The notes under the pieces: generated by a model
What the model was told of the DNA's origin: nothing
Databases searched by the model: none
What the model saw: the letters and a program-made list of their open reading frames with translations, nothing else
Position numbers and translations under genes: made by a program
Assembly: GCA_028716365.1 (NCBI GenBank)
Contig: JAQUPZ010000004.1
Span: 248,001 to 312,000 of the forward strand
DNA length: 64,000 bases
DNA from: Kiritimatiellia bacterium
GTDB lineage: Bacteria > Verrucomicrobiota > Kiritimatiellia > UBA8416 > YA12-FULL-48-11
Direction: 5' to 3'
In this document: positions 38,862 through 49,853 of the stretch, one piece after another
Layout: each line of letters begins with the position of its first letter
Numbering within the stretch: the first letter of the stretch is position 1

Positions 38862-39143
38862 TCATATTGCCTGATATGTACCATCTGCCATTTTCTTCCA
38901 CTTTCGCTTGAGATTATTTTCAGCAACTTTCTCAAGCGCCTGCATCACCGCACTGACTTTGAATCCCCGGCTTCTGGCCGCAAGTAAAATTGAAAATATG
39001 CAATCGGCAAGAGGTGTTACGTCTCCAGGATTATATTTGGCTTCCTCGAACTTATGCTGCAGTTTCTTCCACTCGGCATCGAGATCACTTCTGTCAAAAA
39101 TATCATGCAGCTTATCCACACTTTTTTGAAGAATCTCTTCCAT
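38862..39143 (-). CDS. DUF550-like nucleotide pyrophosphohydrolase-type protein
   Basis: 93 residues from the ATG at 39143 (MEEILQKSVDK), which has GGAGG 7 nt upstream; the frame opens earlier at 39197. The helical segment PLADCIFSILLAARSRGF and the ending ENNLKRKWKKMADGTYQA resemble the DUF550/MazG-like dATP/dGTP pyrophosphohydrolase proteins. It is shorter than typical relatives, and the acidic metal-binding residues are only partly visible (EEAKYNPGDV), so activity is uncertain. It lies between recJ and rpmB. Confidence 0.6.
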   Translation of the reverse strand: MEEILQKSVDKLHDIFDRSDLDAEWKKLQHKFEEAKYNPGDVTPLADCIFSILLAARSRGFKVSAVMQALEKVAENNLKRKWKKMADGTYQAI

Positions 39144-39187
39144 ACAAATACCTCCATACCCATTTGGTACTATATCGTAATGTGCGG

Positions 39188-40936
39188 TTACGAGCAAGAC
39201 GTATCATTAAATTCCATACCGGCAGAACAAAAATCCTTTATGTTCGCTTGAAGGGTTCTACGCCCCTGGTACGCATTTTCCTGCAATGCAAAAATAATGT
39301 CTAATGGGTTATCCGGTACTTCGCGTCCACCCATTTCAAATCCTATGGCATCCATCTGAGTACCACCAGATGCTATGGTCATTTTGAGATGACAATTGCC
39401 AACCTTTCTGGGCATCCCCACAACCCGCACGTTATGAACTCCCCACACCGGAGTCGGATTTCCCAGTCCAAAGGGCTTTAATTGCTGAAGAATATCAAAC
39501 AGTTTGTTGTCAGCTTCGCGAAGTTCAATCCAGCCATCAATATATTGAACTGAATCTCCTTTTCCTCCACTCAGACTGTGTTTGCACAAATCATTAAATC
39601 GATTTTTAAATTCAACAAAACGACTTTCCTCAATCGATAGTCCTGCAGCCATTCGATGACCCCCAAACGAAAGAAGCAGATCAGCGCAGCCATGTAACAC
39701 TTTTACAATATCTATTGATTCAATACTTCTGCATGACCCTCTACCTACTCCGTTTTCATCAAAACCAATAACAACTGAGGGACGTCCGTACCTGCCACAA
39801 ATATTGGCTGCCACAATTCCGATAACACCGATATGCCAACCTTTCATTCCCGTAACAATACCGAAAGTCTTGTGTGAATCGAAATAGCCATCAATTTCTG
39901 TAATCGCTGTTTCGGTAATGGATTCCTCTGTACATTTACGTTCCCGGTTCAAGGAATCAAGCATACCGGCAAGATCCATGGCAACATGTGAATCATCCGT
40001 CATAAGCAATTCAAGTGCTGGTTCTGCACATCCCATACGGCCAGCCGCATTCAAGCGAGGTCCAACGATAAAACCAAGATGGTAACATTCAATTGCTGTC
40101 TTTATACCGGCAACATCAATTAGGGCCTTTAACCCCTCGCATTTTGTGTCATTGATACGGCTCAACCCATGTCGTACAAGTATCCTGTTTTCTCCAACCA
40201 AAGGAACGACATCTGCCACAGTTCCCGCTGCAACAATATCCAGATATTCCCTCAGGTCGATACGGGAAACACACTTACTGCCGTTGTCGATGCCTTCTTT
40301 CACCAGAGCATGACAAAGTTTAAATGCCACGCCAACACCAGCTAACGATTCCGTCTTTTCATCACTCGTAATTTTTGGATTCACAATTGCAATCGCTGGT
40401 CCGGTAGCCCCTGCAATCTCATGATGATCGGTGACAACAACATCAATCCCCAGGGATGCTGCAAACTTCAAGGCTGCCGGCGCGCTTGTTCCACAATCAA
40501 CAGTAATGATCAAATCCGGACGATAATCGGTAAAACACCGCTCAAGTCCCTTCTTTGTCAATCCATACCCTTCATTGATACGGTTTGGAAGAAAGGGCGT
40601 AACCTTTTTTGCTCCAAGTTTTACAAGAACCTTCACTACAAGTGCTGTGGCCGTAACGCCATCAGCATCGAAATCACCATGAACAACAATGTTTTGCCCG
40701 TGATTTATTGCATGCCAGATCCTGTCTACTGCTTTTCGCATGTCAGGCAACAGGAACGGATCGGAAAGGTCACTCAACCTTGGGTTTAAAAAACGTTCAA
40801 TGCTATCAGGTTGATCAATTCCCCTGGCTACCAATACCGAAAGAACCGGGACCGGGAGTCCTGTCGCTTTCGACAAAACTGCTACCCGGTCCCTGTCAAT
40901 TACTGCGGTTTTCCAAATTCTCTTGGGAAGGTTCAC
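39188..40936 (-). CDS. recJ: Single-stranded-DNA-specific 5'-3' exonuclease RecJ
   Basis: 582 residues, usual length. RecJ degrades ssDNA 5' to 3' in recombination and repair. The DHH domain shows HGDFDADGVTATAL (motif I), TVDCGTSA (motif II) and VVTDHHEIA (DHH), and the DHHA1 domain has FGGHRMAAGLS. The GTG start overlaps the secDF stop (GTGA) with GGGAAAG upstream, so it is coupled to secDF. Confidence 0.96.
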   Translation of the reverse strand: MNLPKRIWKTAVIDRDRVAVLSKATGLPVPVLSVLVARGIDQPDSIERFLNPRLSDLSDPFLLPDMRKAVDRIWHAINHGQNIVVHGDFDADGVTATALVVKVLVKLGAKKVTPFLPNRINEGYGLTKKGLERCFTDYRPDLIITVDCGTSAPAALKFAASLGIDVVVTDHHEIAGATGPAIAIVNPKITSDEKTESLAGVGVAFKLCHALVKEGIDNGSKCVSRIDLREYLDIVAAGTVADVVPLVGENRILVRHGLSRINDTKCEGLKALIDVAGIKTAIECYHLGFIVGPRLNAAGRMGCAEPALELLMTDDSHVAMDLAGMLDSLNRERKCTEESITETAITEIDGYFDSHKTFGIVTGMKGWHIGVIGIVAANICGRYGRPSVVIGFDENGVGRGSCRSIESIDIVKVLHGCADLLLSFGGHRMAAGLSIEESRFVEFKNRFNDLCKHSLSGGKGDSVQYIDGWIELREADNKLFDILQQLKPFGLGNPTPVWGVHNVRVVGMPRKVGNCHLKMTIASGGTQMDAIGFEMGGREVPDNPLDIIFALQENAYQGRRTLQANIKDFCSAGMEFNDTSCS

Positions 40937-43458
40937 TTCTTTCCCATGTCGGGCCTTTCGAACTTATGCCACATTAATACAACTGGCGTGGCAATATAAA
41001 CTGTTGAATAAGTACCGACAATCATGCCGATAAACATCGGAAAAGCAAAGTCCTTTATTGCGCCGCCGCCCATCAATAACAGGAAAAGAACCGAAACAAA
41101 TGTAAATCCATTTGTGAGTAACGTTCTCGCAAGTGTCTGATTGACGCTGAGATTACATATCTCAGTAAATGTTTTACTTCTGTTCAGTCTAAGATTTTCT
41201 CTAATACGGTCAAAAATAACAATGGTATCATTTACAGAATATCCAATTATCGTCAGCACAGCCGCCATGATTGACATATTCAACTGGAACCCGAAGATAT
41301 GACATATACCAATAGTCATCAGAACATCATGAAAGATTGCCACTACCGCACCAAGACCAAATCCAAACTCAAACCTGAATGCAATATAAATAATCATTGC
41401 CAGCAGTGAAATTCCCAACGCCCATGTGGCCTTGACCTTTAATTCTTTACCAACCTGCGGACCTACATCATCCTGCTGTATAACCTTAAACGCAGATTTT
41501 GGAAATTTCTCGGTTAAAACCTTAACCGTCGATTCACCTTCTTTTACCGTTCCGACTTTCACCTGCAAAACGTCTTTTCCGGTAACCTCCATACCTTTCT
41601 GATATTGTATTGTAGCATCTCTCACACCTGCATCAGATAATGTTTTTCGTACATCCTCTGTGCTGACTTTTTCCTGGAAACTCAACGTCAGCGAGGTGCC
41701 TCCCTTGAAATCCACGCCAAATACACTGGCTGGATCCTTGTATCCATGTACACACATAAGCGCCCACGAAACCGTTATTAAAAGCACAGAAATCGAAAGT
41801 GCCGGTTTCCACTTCTTCATGAAGTCAATACTGGTTTCACGTACCAACGACATCATACTTAAAACTGCGGTGTTCATCGTCCGTGACCCGATGAGGTCAT
41901 AGAACATGCGAGTAACAGTAACTGCAGTGTAAAGGTTTATGAGAAGACCGGCCGTCAGCGTTATTGCATACCCTCGAATAGGTCCTGATCCCGCCGCGAA
42001 CATTATTACCGCGGTAATAATGGTAGTCATATTTGAATCAAAAATTGCGGTAAAGGCCCGGTCAAAACCGGCTTCAATGGCAGCATTTAACCCCTTGCCG
42101 GCGCGCAACTCTTCCCTCATGCGTTCAAAAATCAGAACGTTGGCGTCCACGGCCATACCTATTGAAAGAGCAATACCTGCAATACCCGGCAACGTGAGGA
42201 CCGGTAGTCCTACTTTCCCGCCACCATGCAACCCCCCGAATATCATACCAAGAAATCCTGCAACAGCTACTGCACCCAACGGCAGAAGAACGACATTAAG
42301 GAGCAGAGCTATATCTGCGAGAAAACCACTGACCCTGTAATAAAGCAGCATCATGACAGCAATGGCAACACAGCCATATATGCCAGCACTGACTCCGCTA
42401 CGAATCGAATCGGCTCCAAGTGACGGATCCACCACTCTTTTCTCAACGATCTTTACAGGCGCAGGAAGTGAACCAGCCCTAAGAACGTTGGCAAGCCGGG
42501 CAGACTCCTCTGATGTAAAGTCGCCTGTAATCTGTGCACGCCCGCCGGGTATTGCCTCTTTGATCACGGGTGCAGAATAAAGGGAATTATCAAGAACTAT
42601 GGCAAGTTGACGCCCAACCTGCATATTCGAATTCTTTGCACCACCAGGAGCATAGTCCGACGTTACTTTGGCAAATCTACGCGCACCGGCAGCTTTGAAC
42701 TCAAGATCCACTTCGTTCTTCCCGTTCATTGGATTAATGTTGACCATTGCGGTTTTTAACGCATCACCGGTTACTTCCCGGCGTATACTCACAAAAAAGG
42801 GCATGAAGAATTCTTGATCATTGATTCTCTTCCGTTCCAGGAGAAAATCATAACCGGGAGGCGCATGGAATCGCCTGAGTTTTTCATTAAACGCTTCGTC
42901 CATTTTTTCATCAGGTACGGCTTTCTTGTCTCGCTTATAAAACTGTTCATTCCTATCACGTACATTAGCCTCGACAATAACATATCCCTCAGGTGCTATA
43001 TTCTTTTCCATAAGTGCATTAACAAGGTCAGTATTCTTTTCATGGACCAGTCGAAATGTCAGAAATGCCACACTTTGTATCTGCCGGGCAGCTTCTTCAC
43101 GCTTCTCCTCGCCGACACCCGGAAGCTGAACAACGATTCTGCCGCCCTTCTCGGGATAAATCACGGGTTCAGAAATTCCAAGGCCATCAACGCGGTTACG
43201 TATCACTTCCAATGCCCTGTCCAGGGCATCTTGTTTTGCCTTTGGTAATTTGGCTTCAATCTGTGCATCGGAAATATTCTCCGATTCTTCGCGCATTTGC
43301 TTTACAATAGCGTCCTGGTCTATTTCTACCGTAAAGCTGGTTCCACCCTTAAGATCAAGCCCAAGCCGGATTTTATCCTTTGGCGGATACACGATCCAGA
43401 ATGAGCCGCAGATTAATGCAACCAAAACCAACCATTTCCAAACAGCATTCTTATCCAT
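40933..43458 (-). CDS. secDF: SecDF fusion protein (protein translocase subunits SecD and SecF)
   Basis: 841 residues with SecD and SecF in one chain; together they use the proton gradient to help export through SecYEG. SecD begins with one transmembrane helix, then IRLGLDLKGGTSFTVE and a large periplasmic domain, then six-helix section with GIAGIALSIGMAVDANVLIFERMREELR. SecF starts near residue 550 with DPASVFGVDFKGGTSL and ends with TIIGYSVNDTIVIFDRIREN. Fused SecDF is common in PVC bacteria. yajC lies 25 bp upstream and recJ overlaps downstream. Confidence 0.96.
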   Translation of the reverse strand: MDKNAVWKWLVLVALICGSFWIVYPPKDKIRLGLDLKGGTSFTVEIDQDAIVKQMREESENISDAQIEAKLPKAKQDALDRALEVIRNRVDGLGISEPVIYPEKGGRIVVQLPGVGEEKREEAARQIQSVAFLTFRLVHEKNTDLVNALMEKNIAPEGYVIVEANVRDRNEQFYKRDKKAVPDEKMDEAFNEKLRRFHAPPGYDFLLERKRINDQEFFMPFFVSIRREVTGDALKTAMVNINPMNGKNEVDLEFKAAGARRFAKVTSDYAPGGAKNSNMQVGRQLAIVLDNSLYSAPVIKEAIPGGRAQITGDFTSEESARLANVLRAGSLPAPVKIVEKRVVDPSLGADSIRSGVSAGIYGCVAIAVMMLLYYRVSGFLADIALLLNVVLLPLGAVAVAGFLGMIFGGLHGGGKVGLPVLTLPGIAGIALSIGMAVDANVLIFERMREELRAGKGLNAAIEAGFDRAFTAIFDSNMTTIITAVIMFAAGSGPIRGYAITLTAGLLINLYTAVTVTRMFYDLIGSRTMNTAVLSMMSLVRETSIDFMKKWKPALSISVLLITVSWALMCVHGYKDPASVFGVDFKGGTSLTLSFQEKVSTEDVRKTLSDAGVRDATIQYQKGMEVTGKDVLQVKVGTVKEGESTVKVLTEKFPKSAFKVIQQDDVGPQVGKELKVKATWALGISLLAMIIYIAFRFEFGFGLGAVVAIFHDVLMTIGICHIFGFQLNMSIMAAVLTIIGYSVNDTIVIFDRIRENLRLNRSKTFTEICNLSVNQTLARTLLTNGFTFVSVLFLLLMGGGAIKDFAFPMFIGMIVGTYSTVYIATPVVLMWHKFERPDMGKK

Positions 43459-43482
43459 TTCGTACTACTCCCTCGGAAGAAA

Positions 43483-43835
43483 TTATTTACCGTCTTCCGT
43501 CGTAATCTTATCGTCTTTATCTATTACCTTCATCACAGCACCGCGGGCAACTTCAAGTTTCACGTTGTCCGCAACCTTGACGGTGAAAGTGCTGTCCTTG
43601 ACATTTGACACAATGCCTAGGATGCCACCGCTGAACATAACCTTGTCACCGCTTTTGATCTCGCTGATCAGCTTTGTGCGTTCCTTTTCCCTTCGTTGTT
43701 GGGGGCGAATCAGCATGAAATAAAAAATTGCAAAAATAATTATCATCGGCAGGAACATTGCGAGCGGATTCCCACCTTGCGGCTGACTGCCACCCTGCGG
43801 TGCAGCCATTGCAAATAAAATCAATGCTTCATTCA

Positions 43836-43836
<1 letters not shown>
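43483..43836 (-). CDS. yajC: Preprotein translocase accessory subunit YajC
   Basis: 117 residues. One transmembrane helix (PLAMFLPMIIIFAIFYFMLI) follows a Gly/Gln-rich start, then the typical RPQQRREKERTKLISEIKSGDKVMFSGGILGIV core. YajC binds SecDF at the translocon. Its ATG overlaps the tgt stop by one base (TAATG), and secDF follows. Confidence 0.96.
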
Positions 43837-46056
<2,220 letters not shown>

Positions 46057-46222
46057 CTTACAGAGACTCCTTCCTCCCGGAAATAAACTCCATATTCAAA
46101 TGTTTATACAATACCGACTTTATACCCAAAATACAATACCGACTTAGAGGTAGTTTTGTACGCCTAAGCTGAACTGGCAGAAATGAAAAAAAAGTTAAGA
46201 GATGACCCTTGTTAATGAAGCT

Positions 46223-46317
46223 CTGCGGGCTAAAGCCCGCAGTTTCTTCGCGGAATCCGGCGTAGCAAAACCCGCAGTCATCCCACGGACTCCAAGTCCG
46301 GGGTCTCCTGCGGAGAC
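46223..46317. repeat. Three tandem palindromes upstream of aroC
   Basis: Three perfect inverted repeats occur within 95 bp: CTGCGGGCT-aa-AGCCCGCAG (46223-46242), CGGACT-cca-AGTCCG (46286-46300) and GTCTCC-tgc-GGAGAC (46303-46317). They lie between the GH2 gene end (46330) and the aroC start (46056). No T-run follows, so a classical terminator is not obvious. The phrase GCGGGCTAAAGCCCGC looks like a dispersed palindromic intergenic element; this is inference. Confidence 0.6.
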
Positions 46318-46329
46318 GGATGAAATGTC

Positions 46330-48528
46330 TTATCGAATATGAACCTTACGCCTGGAAACCACCGGACTCCAGGGTTGATTTTCCCAGAATGCCATGGCAT
46401 TTAGCAAATAATTACCCGATTCTTTCGGGGACAGAATTTTTACCTGATAAGACATCTGTCCCAATCCTGGAATTTCGTAATCTATTTCCTGCTGGTTGAT
46501 TATAGAATTGTCTTTTGTATTTTCCCAATAAACCAGGAGACGCCCTTTAGCAGTTTTATTGACATCATTAATCATCATCACATGGAAACTGCGCTCTTCT
46601 CCCAAACGTAACTGCGGCTGCCAGAAATTAATATAAACTCCGAGTGGTTTGAACGCTTCCTTCACGTAGTATTCAAATCGAGGTTCCAATTCCAAACGCT
46701 TTACATCCCGAAAATTATCACATGTGAAAACGTTAGGCAGATCTGCATCAAGGTAAGCCAGATACTGTACTCCGGCATATTGACGGTAGGCTCTCCAGAA
46801 TTCGGTCAATCCACCCAGGCAATATGCAGCAAATTCAAACCGGGACTCTGCCGTTGCATTTGTACCGACACAATTTTCAAAAACTTTTCTTGTAAGTACC
46901 GTCGGAGTACCATCGCGATGCAGCCAAAGCCAGTCATATTCATTGATGATACTTGCATGTGAAGATACTGGATAAAATGTTCCAGGCCTGCGCCCGCGCA
47001 TTCGTTCCAGCTCGGTCATCTGGAATGGCGTATCCTTGCCGCTTCCCCAATGGTTGATAAATAGATATGGATGATCCTCAAATGGATCATCAGGTGCTTG
47101 CGGCAGATTGTATCCATTTTCCCAGGGTCTGTTTGATAAATCAAGTTTACGTACAGTTGGAATCAATTTTTCAGCAAGAAAATCCCAATGAGTTTCGTTC
47201 GAAGCATCCCAGATCACCACACTTGGATGGTTCCAATTGTCTCGAACAAATTCTTCAACCTGACTAATCACTTCATCTTCCTTCCAGAGCTTATGCCGTA
47301 ATGGCTCTCTATCGCTCCAGATGGGAAATTCATATTGCAAAAGAAGTCCGGCTTCGTCGGCAATATCCAGCCATCTTTGCGGCACGGGTCCGATACATAG
47401 CCTGAAAGAATTCCAGTTCATGCGTCGCGGAATGTTAACCAGAAACTTGCGTACCCATGCCTCATTCCATGGTAATCCGCCGCATTGCGGATCACCAAGA
47501 AACCTATGAAACGTAATGCTGGCCCCCCGCATAAAGCAAACTTTACCATTCAGCAAGGCACGGCGTGTAGAGGTATCGAACTTGAATTCACGCAAACCGA
47601 AACGGTTCTCACAATTATCGCCGCCGGTACTGCTCTGGGCCACATACAGGAACGGGTTCTCTGGACTCCACAGTATGGCCGCTGGCATGGCAACAATATC
47701 AGTAACAACCTTTTCTTCACCCACTCCAAGGTTAACTTTTTGGCTGACTTTCTTACTCGCACTACGATTACCCCTCCATGTCCTGACCGCATGTGTCAGT
47801 TCAAACCTGCGTGATTTGCCGTAATTTTTCAGCTTTGTTTGAACCACTATGTCCGAGGATGTAACGCGCGGAGCAATCTGCACCGACTCAATTACAGGAT
47901 TGTCCATTAATTGAAGCGAAACACTATCGTAAATACCCGGAGTCCATGAAGCCTTTTCCCCATCAGTACCATACGGTACCCATTCCGGCAGAACTTCGGG
48001 ATGTGCCCCGATTCGGATGACCAATTCATTGGTACCATGCCATTGCATGGCATCGGTCAGGTTGAAACGACTGGGAGTAAAACAACTGAAATGTTCGCCA
48101 ATTTGTTTGCCATTGAGCCACACGGCTGTACCAAATTGGGCCTTGTTGATTACAAGAATAGCAACATCTTTCTTTTTTGGTACCGTAAAAGTCTTTTGGA
48201 ACCAAAAGTAACATCTATATTGGTGGGTCCGTCCCAACCTCTCGCATTTATCAGAGGCAGGCAATACTCCATTTTTTGCCATAGTCCATACGTATTCGTG
48301 CGTTTCATAATGATCAATATCCTTGAATGATGGCTTGGCTTGATTCACAAGGCCGGGTACCGGTCCCTTGTGGTCAAAGGCTGTAGGCTTCAGTCCGGCA
48401 GCAACGCTTTCTGCGATGTTCCATTCTCCGTCAAGTGACACCGAAACACGTTCAGCTACGGAGATACACGCTGCGCTGGACCAGAAACAAACTGCGAAAG
48501 TGCATATAGACACAATACGCAGATTCAT
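46330..48528 (-). CDS. Secreted glycoside hydrolase family 2 enzyme
   Basis: 732 residues with a signal peptide (IVSICTFAVCFWSSAACISVA). It has the GH2 layout: a galactose-binding-like N-domain (YRCYFWFQKTFTVPKKKDVAIL, FGTAVWLNGKQIGEH), an immunoglobulin-like domain and a TIM barrel. The acid/base Glu is in VVIWDASNETHW, and INEYDWLWLHRDG is the candidate nucleophile region. RRMNWNSFRLCIGPVPQRWLDIADEAGLLLQYEFPIW in sense is the conserved beta-barrel entrance. Substrate is not deducible (beta-galactoside, -mannoside or -glucuronide). It lies 36 bp downstream of the Gfo/Idh gene, same operon. Confidence 0.88.
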   Translation of the reverse strand: MNLRIVSICTFAVCFWSSAACISVAERVSVSLDGEWNIAESVAAGLKPTAFDHKGPVPGLVNQAKPSFKDIDHYETHEYVWTMAKNGVLPASDKCERLGRTHQYRCYFWFQKTFTVPKKKDVAILVINKAQFGTAVWLNGKQIGEHFSCFTPSRFNLTDAMQWHGTNELVIRIGAHPEVLPEWVPYGTDGEKASWTPGIYDSVSLQLMDNPVIESVQIAPRVTSSDIVVQTKLKNYGKSRRFELTHAVRTWRGNRSASKKVSQKVNLGVGEEKVVTDIVAMPAAILWSPENPFLYVAQSSTGGDNCENRFGLREFKFDTSTRRALLNGKVCFMRGASITFHRFLGDPQCGGLPWNEAWVRKFLVNIPRRMNWNSFRLCIGPVPQRWLDIADEAGLLLQYEFPIWSDREPLRHKLWKEDEVISQVEEFVRDNWNHPSVVIWDASNETHWDFLAEKLIPTVRKLDLSNRPWENGYNLPQAPDDPFEDHPYLFINHWGSGKDTPFQMTELERMRGRRPGTFYPVSSHASIINEYDWLWLHRDGTPTVLTRKVFENCVGTNATAESRFEFAAYCLGGLTEFWRAYRQYAGVQYLAYLDADLPNVFTCDNFRDVKRLELEPRFEYYVKEAFKPLGVYINFWQPQLRLGEERSFHVMMINDVNKTAKGRLLVYWENTKDNSIINQQEIDYEIPGLGQMSYQVKILSPKESGNYLLNAMAFWENQPWSPVVSRRKVHIR

Positions 48529-48564
48529 TGGTATGATTCCTATGTTGAAGTTTCCTGGTTACTG

Positions 48565-49590
48565 CTATTTTCGATCATATCCGCTCTTCTTCAAGACATC
48601 ATAGATACTGACCGGTTGACCATTCTGTCGTTTACTTTCGTCAGCAGCTTCCATGAAAGCAAATATTTCGATAGTTTCGTCCACCGGTATTGGCGACACA
48701 CCGGTTTGGAAAAACTTTACTGCCTCAACCACCAACGGCGCATAGCCATCATAGCCACCTACCGGGGATTCCCCTTTTTCACCTTTCGCAATACCGGTAT
48801 AAGGCTTACTGCCCTTACCGTGGGAGGATTCACGATAAATGCCAGTACGTCCACCGCGCCAGGTACCAGTAACTTCAATTTTTCCATCGGCCGTGGTACC
48901 ACGCTTGACTGCCTCGCAACCCGTACCCATAACAGTGAATAACGACTCAACGCCATGGATACCGTACCAGAAAAGATCAGGATGATGCGGCTCAAGAGAA
49001 CAAGGACTTGACACTTCGGCGCTGAGGACTTTCCCGATTGAACCTTTGCGAACAGCCTGTGCATCTTTTCCGTAACGTAACGACGATGCGCTGAAAACAG
49101 GAACCTTATTTTCGCGTGCAAGCTTGAAAATCTCCAGCACATCACGTAATGACCCAGCCATAGGCTTGTCAATAAACATTGGTTTGCCGGCCTTGATAAC
49201 AGGCCGCGCCTGTTCCAGATGTGGCCGTCCGTCTACACTTTCCAACATCACTGCATCCACTTGCTTGCAAAGTTCCTCAATCGAGTCGACAATCTTTACA
49301 TTGTATTTTTCCTGTAACGTTTTCGTATAACCTTCAACTCGATCCCAACTGGACGGTATATCTTTGCTGCCACCCTTGAATGCAGCGACAATCCTGCCGC
49401 CGGCAACATGGTTTTTATTACTTGGATTATTCAGAACATCAGTAAATGCGACAACATGTGATGTATCCAATCCAATTATACCAATGCGAAGTTCAGAACC
49501 CGATTTCGCATCAGATGCTGCAGACAGATTGTCGGCCGTAATAACCGCAGTTGCGAACACTAAGACCAGGAAAAAATACCAATGCTTCAC
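48565..49590 (-). CDS. Secreted Gfo/Idh/MocA-family oxidoreductase
   Basis: 341 residues from a GTG start with GGAGG 7 nt upstream. An export signal (FFLVLVFATAVITADNLSAA) precedes the Rossmann domain LRIGIIGLDTSHVVAFTDVL. The substrate-site Lys is in MFIDKPMAGSLRDV (Gfo/Idh EKP-type motif, here IDKP). Such enzymes oxidise or reduce sugar rings with tightly held NAD(P). It reads leftward from the shared operator element at 49740-49764 and leads the GH2 gene. Confidence 0.87.
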   Translation of the reverse strand: MKHWYFFLVLVFATAVITADNLSAASDAKSGSELRIGIIGLDTSHVVAFTDVLNNPSNKNHVAGGRIVAAFKGGSKDIPSSWDRVEGYTKTLQEKYNVKIVDSIEELCKQVDAVMLESVDGRPHLEQARPVIKAGKPMFIDKPMAGSLRDVLEIFKLARENKVPVFSASSLRYGKDAQAVRKGSIGKVLSAEVSSPCSLEPHHPDLFWYGIHGVESLFTVMGTGCEAVKRGTTADGKIEVTGTWRGGRTGIYRESSHGKGSKPYTGIAKGEKGESPVGGYDGYAPLVVEAVKFFQTGVSPIPVDETIEIFAFMEAADESKRQNGQPVSIYDVLKKSGYDRK

Positions 49591-49739
49591 TTTATACCTC
49601 CGTTTTTAAGAAATGCGAGATTTTCGACCTGTTTTCACGACCACCTGCCGGTTATCTCGCTTGCATCGGCAGACAAATAGCTGATCCCATTCTCTTTGGT
49701 TTAAACATTTATTATTACACGACTTATTTCGGCGAATAG

Positions 49740-49764
49740 TGACACTGCTACACATCGGGTGTCA
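49740..49764. promoter_or_regulatory. Shared operator/promoter element, copy 1 (TGACAC-N13-GTGTCA)
   Basis: A 25-bp element in the divergent region between the Gfo/Idh and PQQ genes. The perfect inverted half-sites TGACAC and GTGTCA have a 13-bp spacer. It matches 60474-60498 at GAATA before it, GC and ACAC inside the spacer and the half-sites. On the minus strand GTGTCAA reads TTGACAC, giving a -35 box followed by CACTAT 18 bp on (weak -10). A dimeric regulator site overlapping a leftward promoter is the best reading. Confidence 0.55.
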
Positions 49765-49853
49765 ATGTCATTTGAGATAGATTTTAATATGTTAAACTGA
49801 TAATACATATGCTATGAATTTAAAACATAACCTGAATCAAGCACAATAATTGC

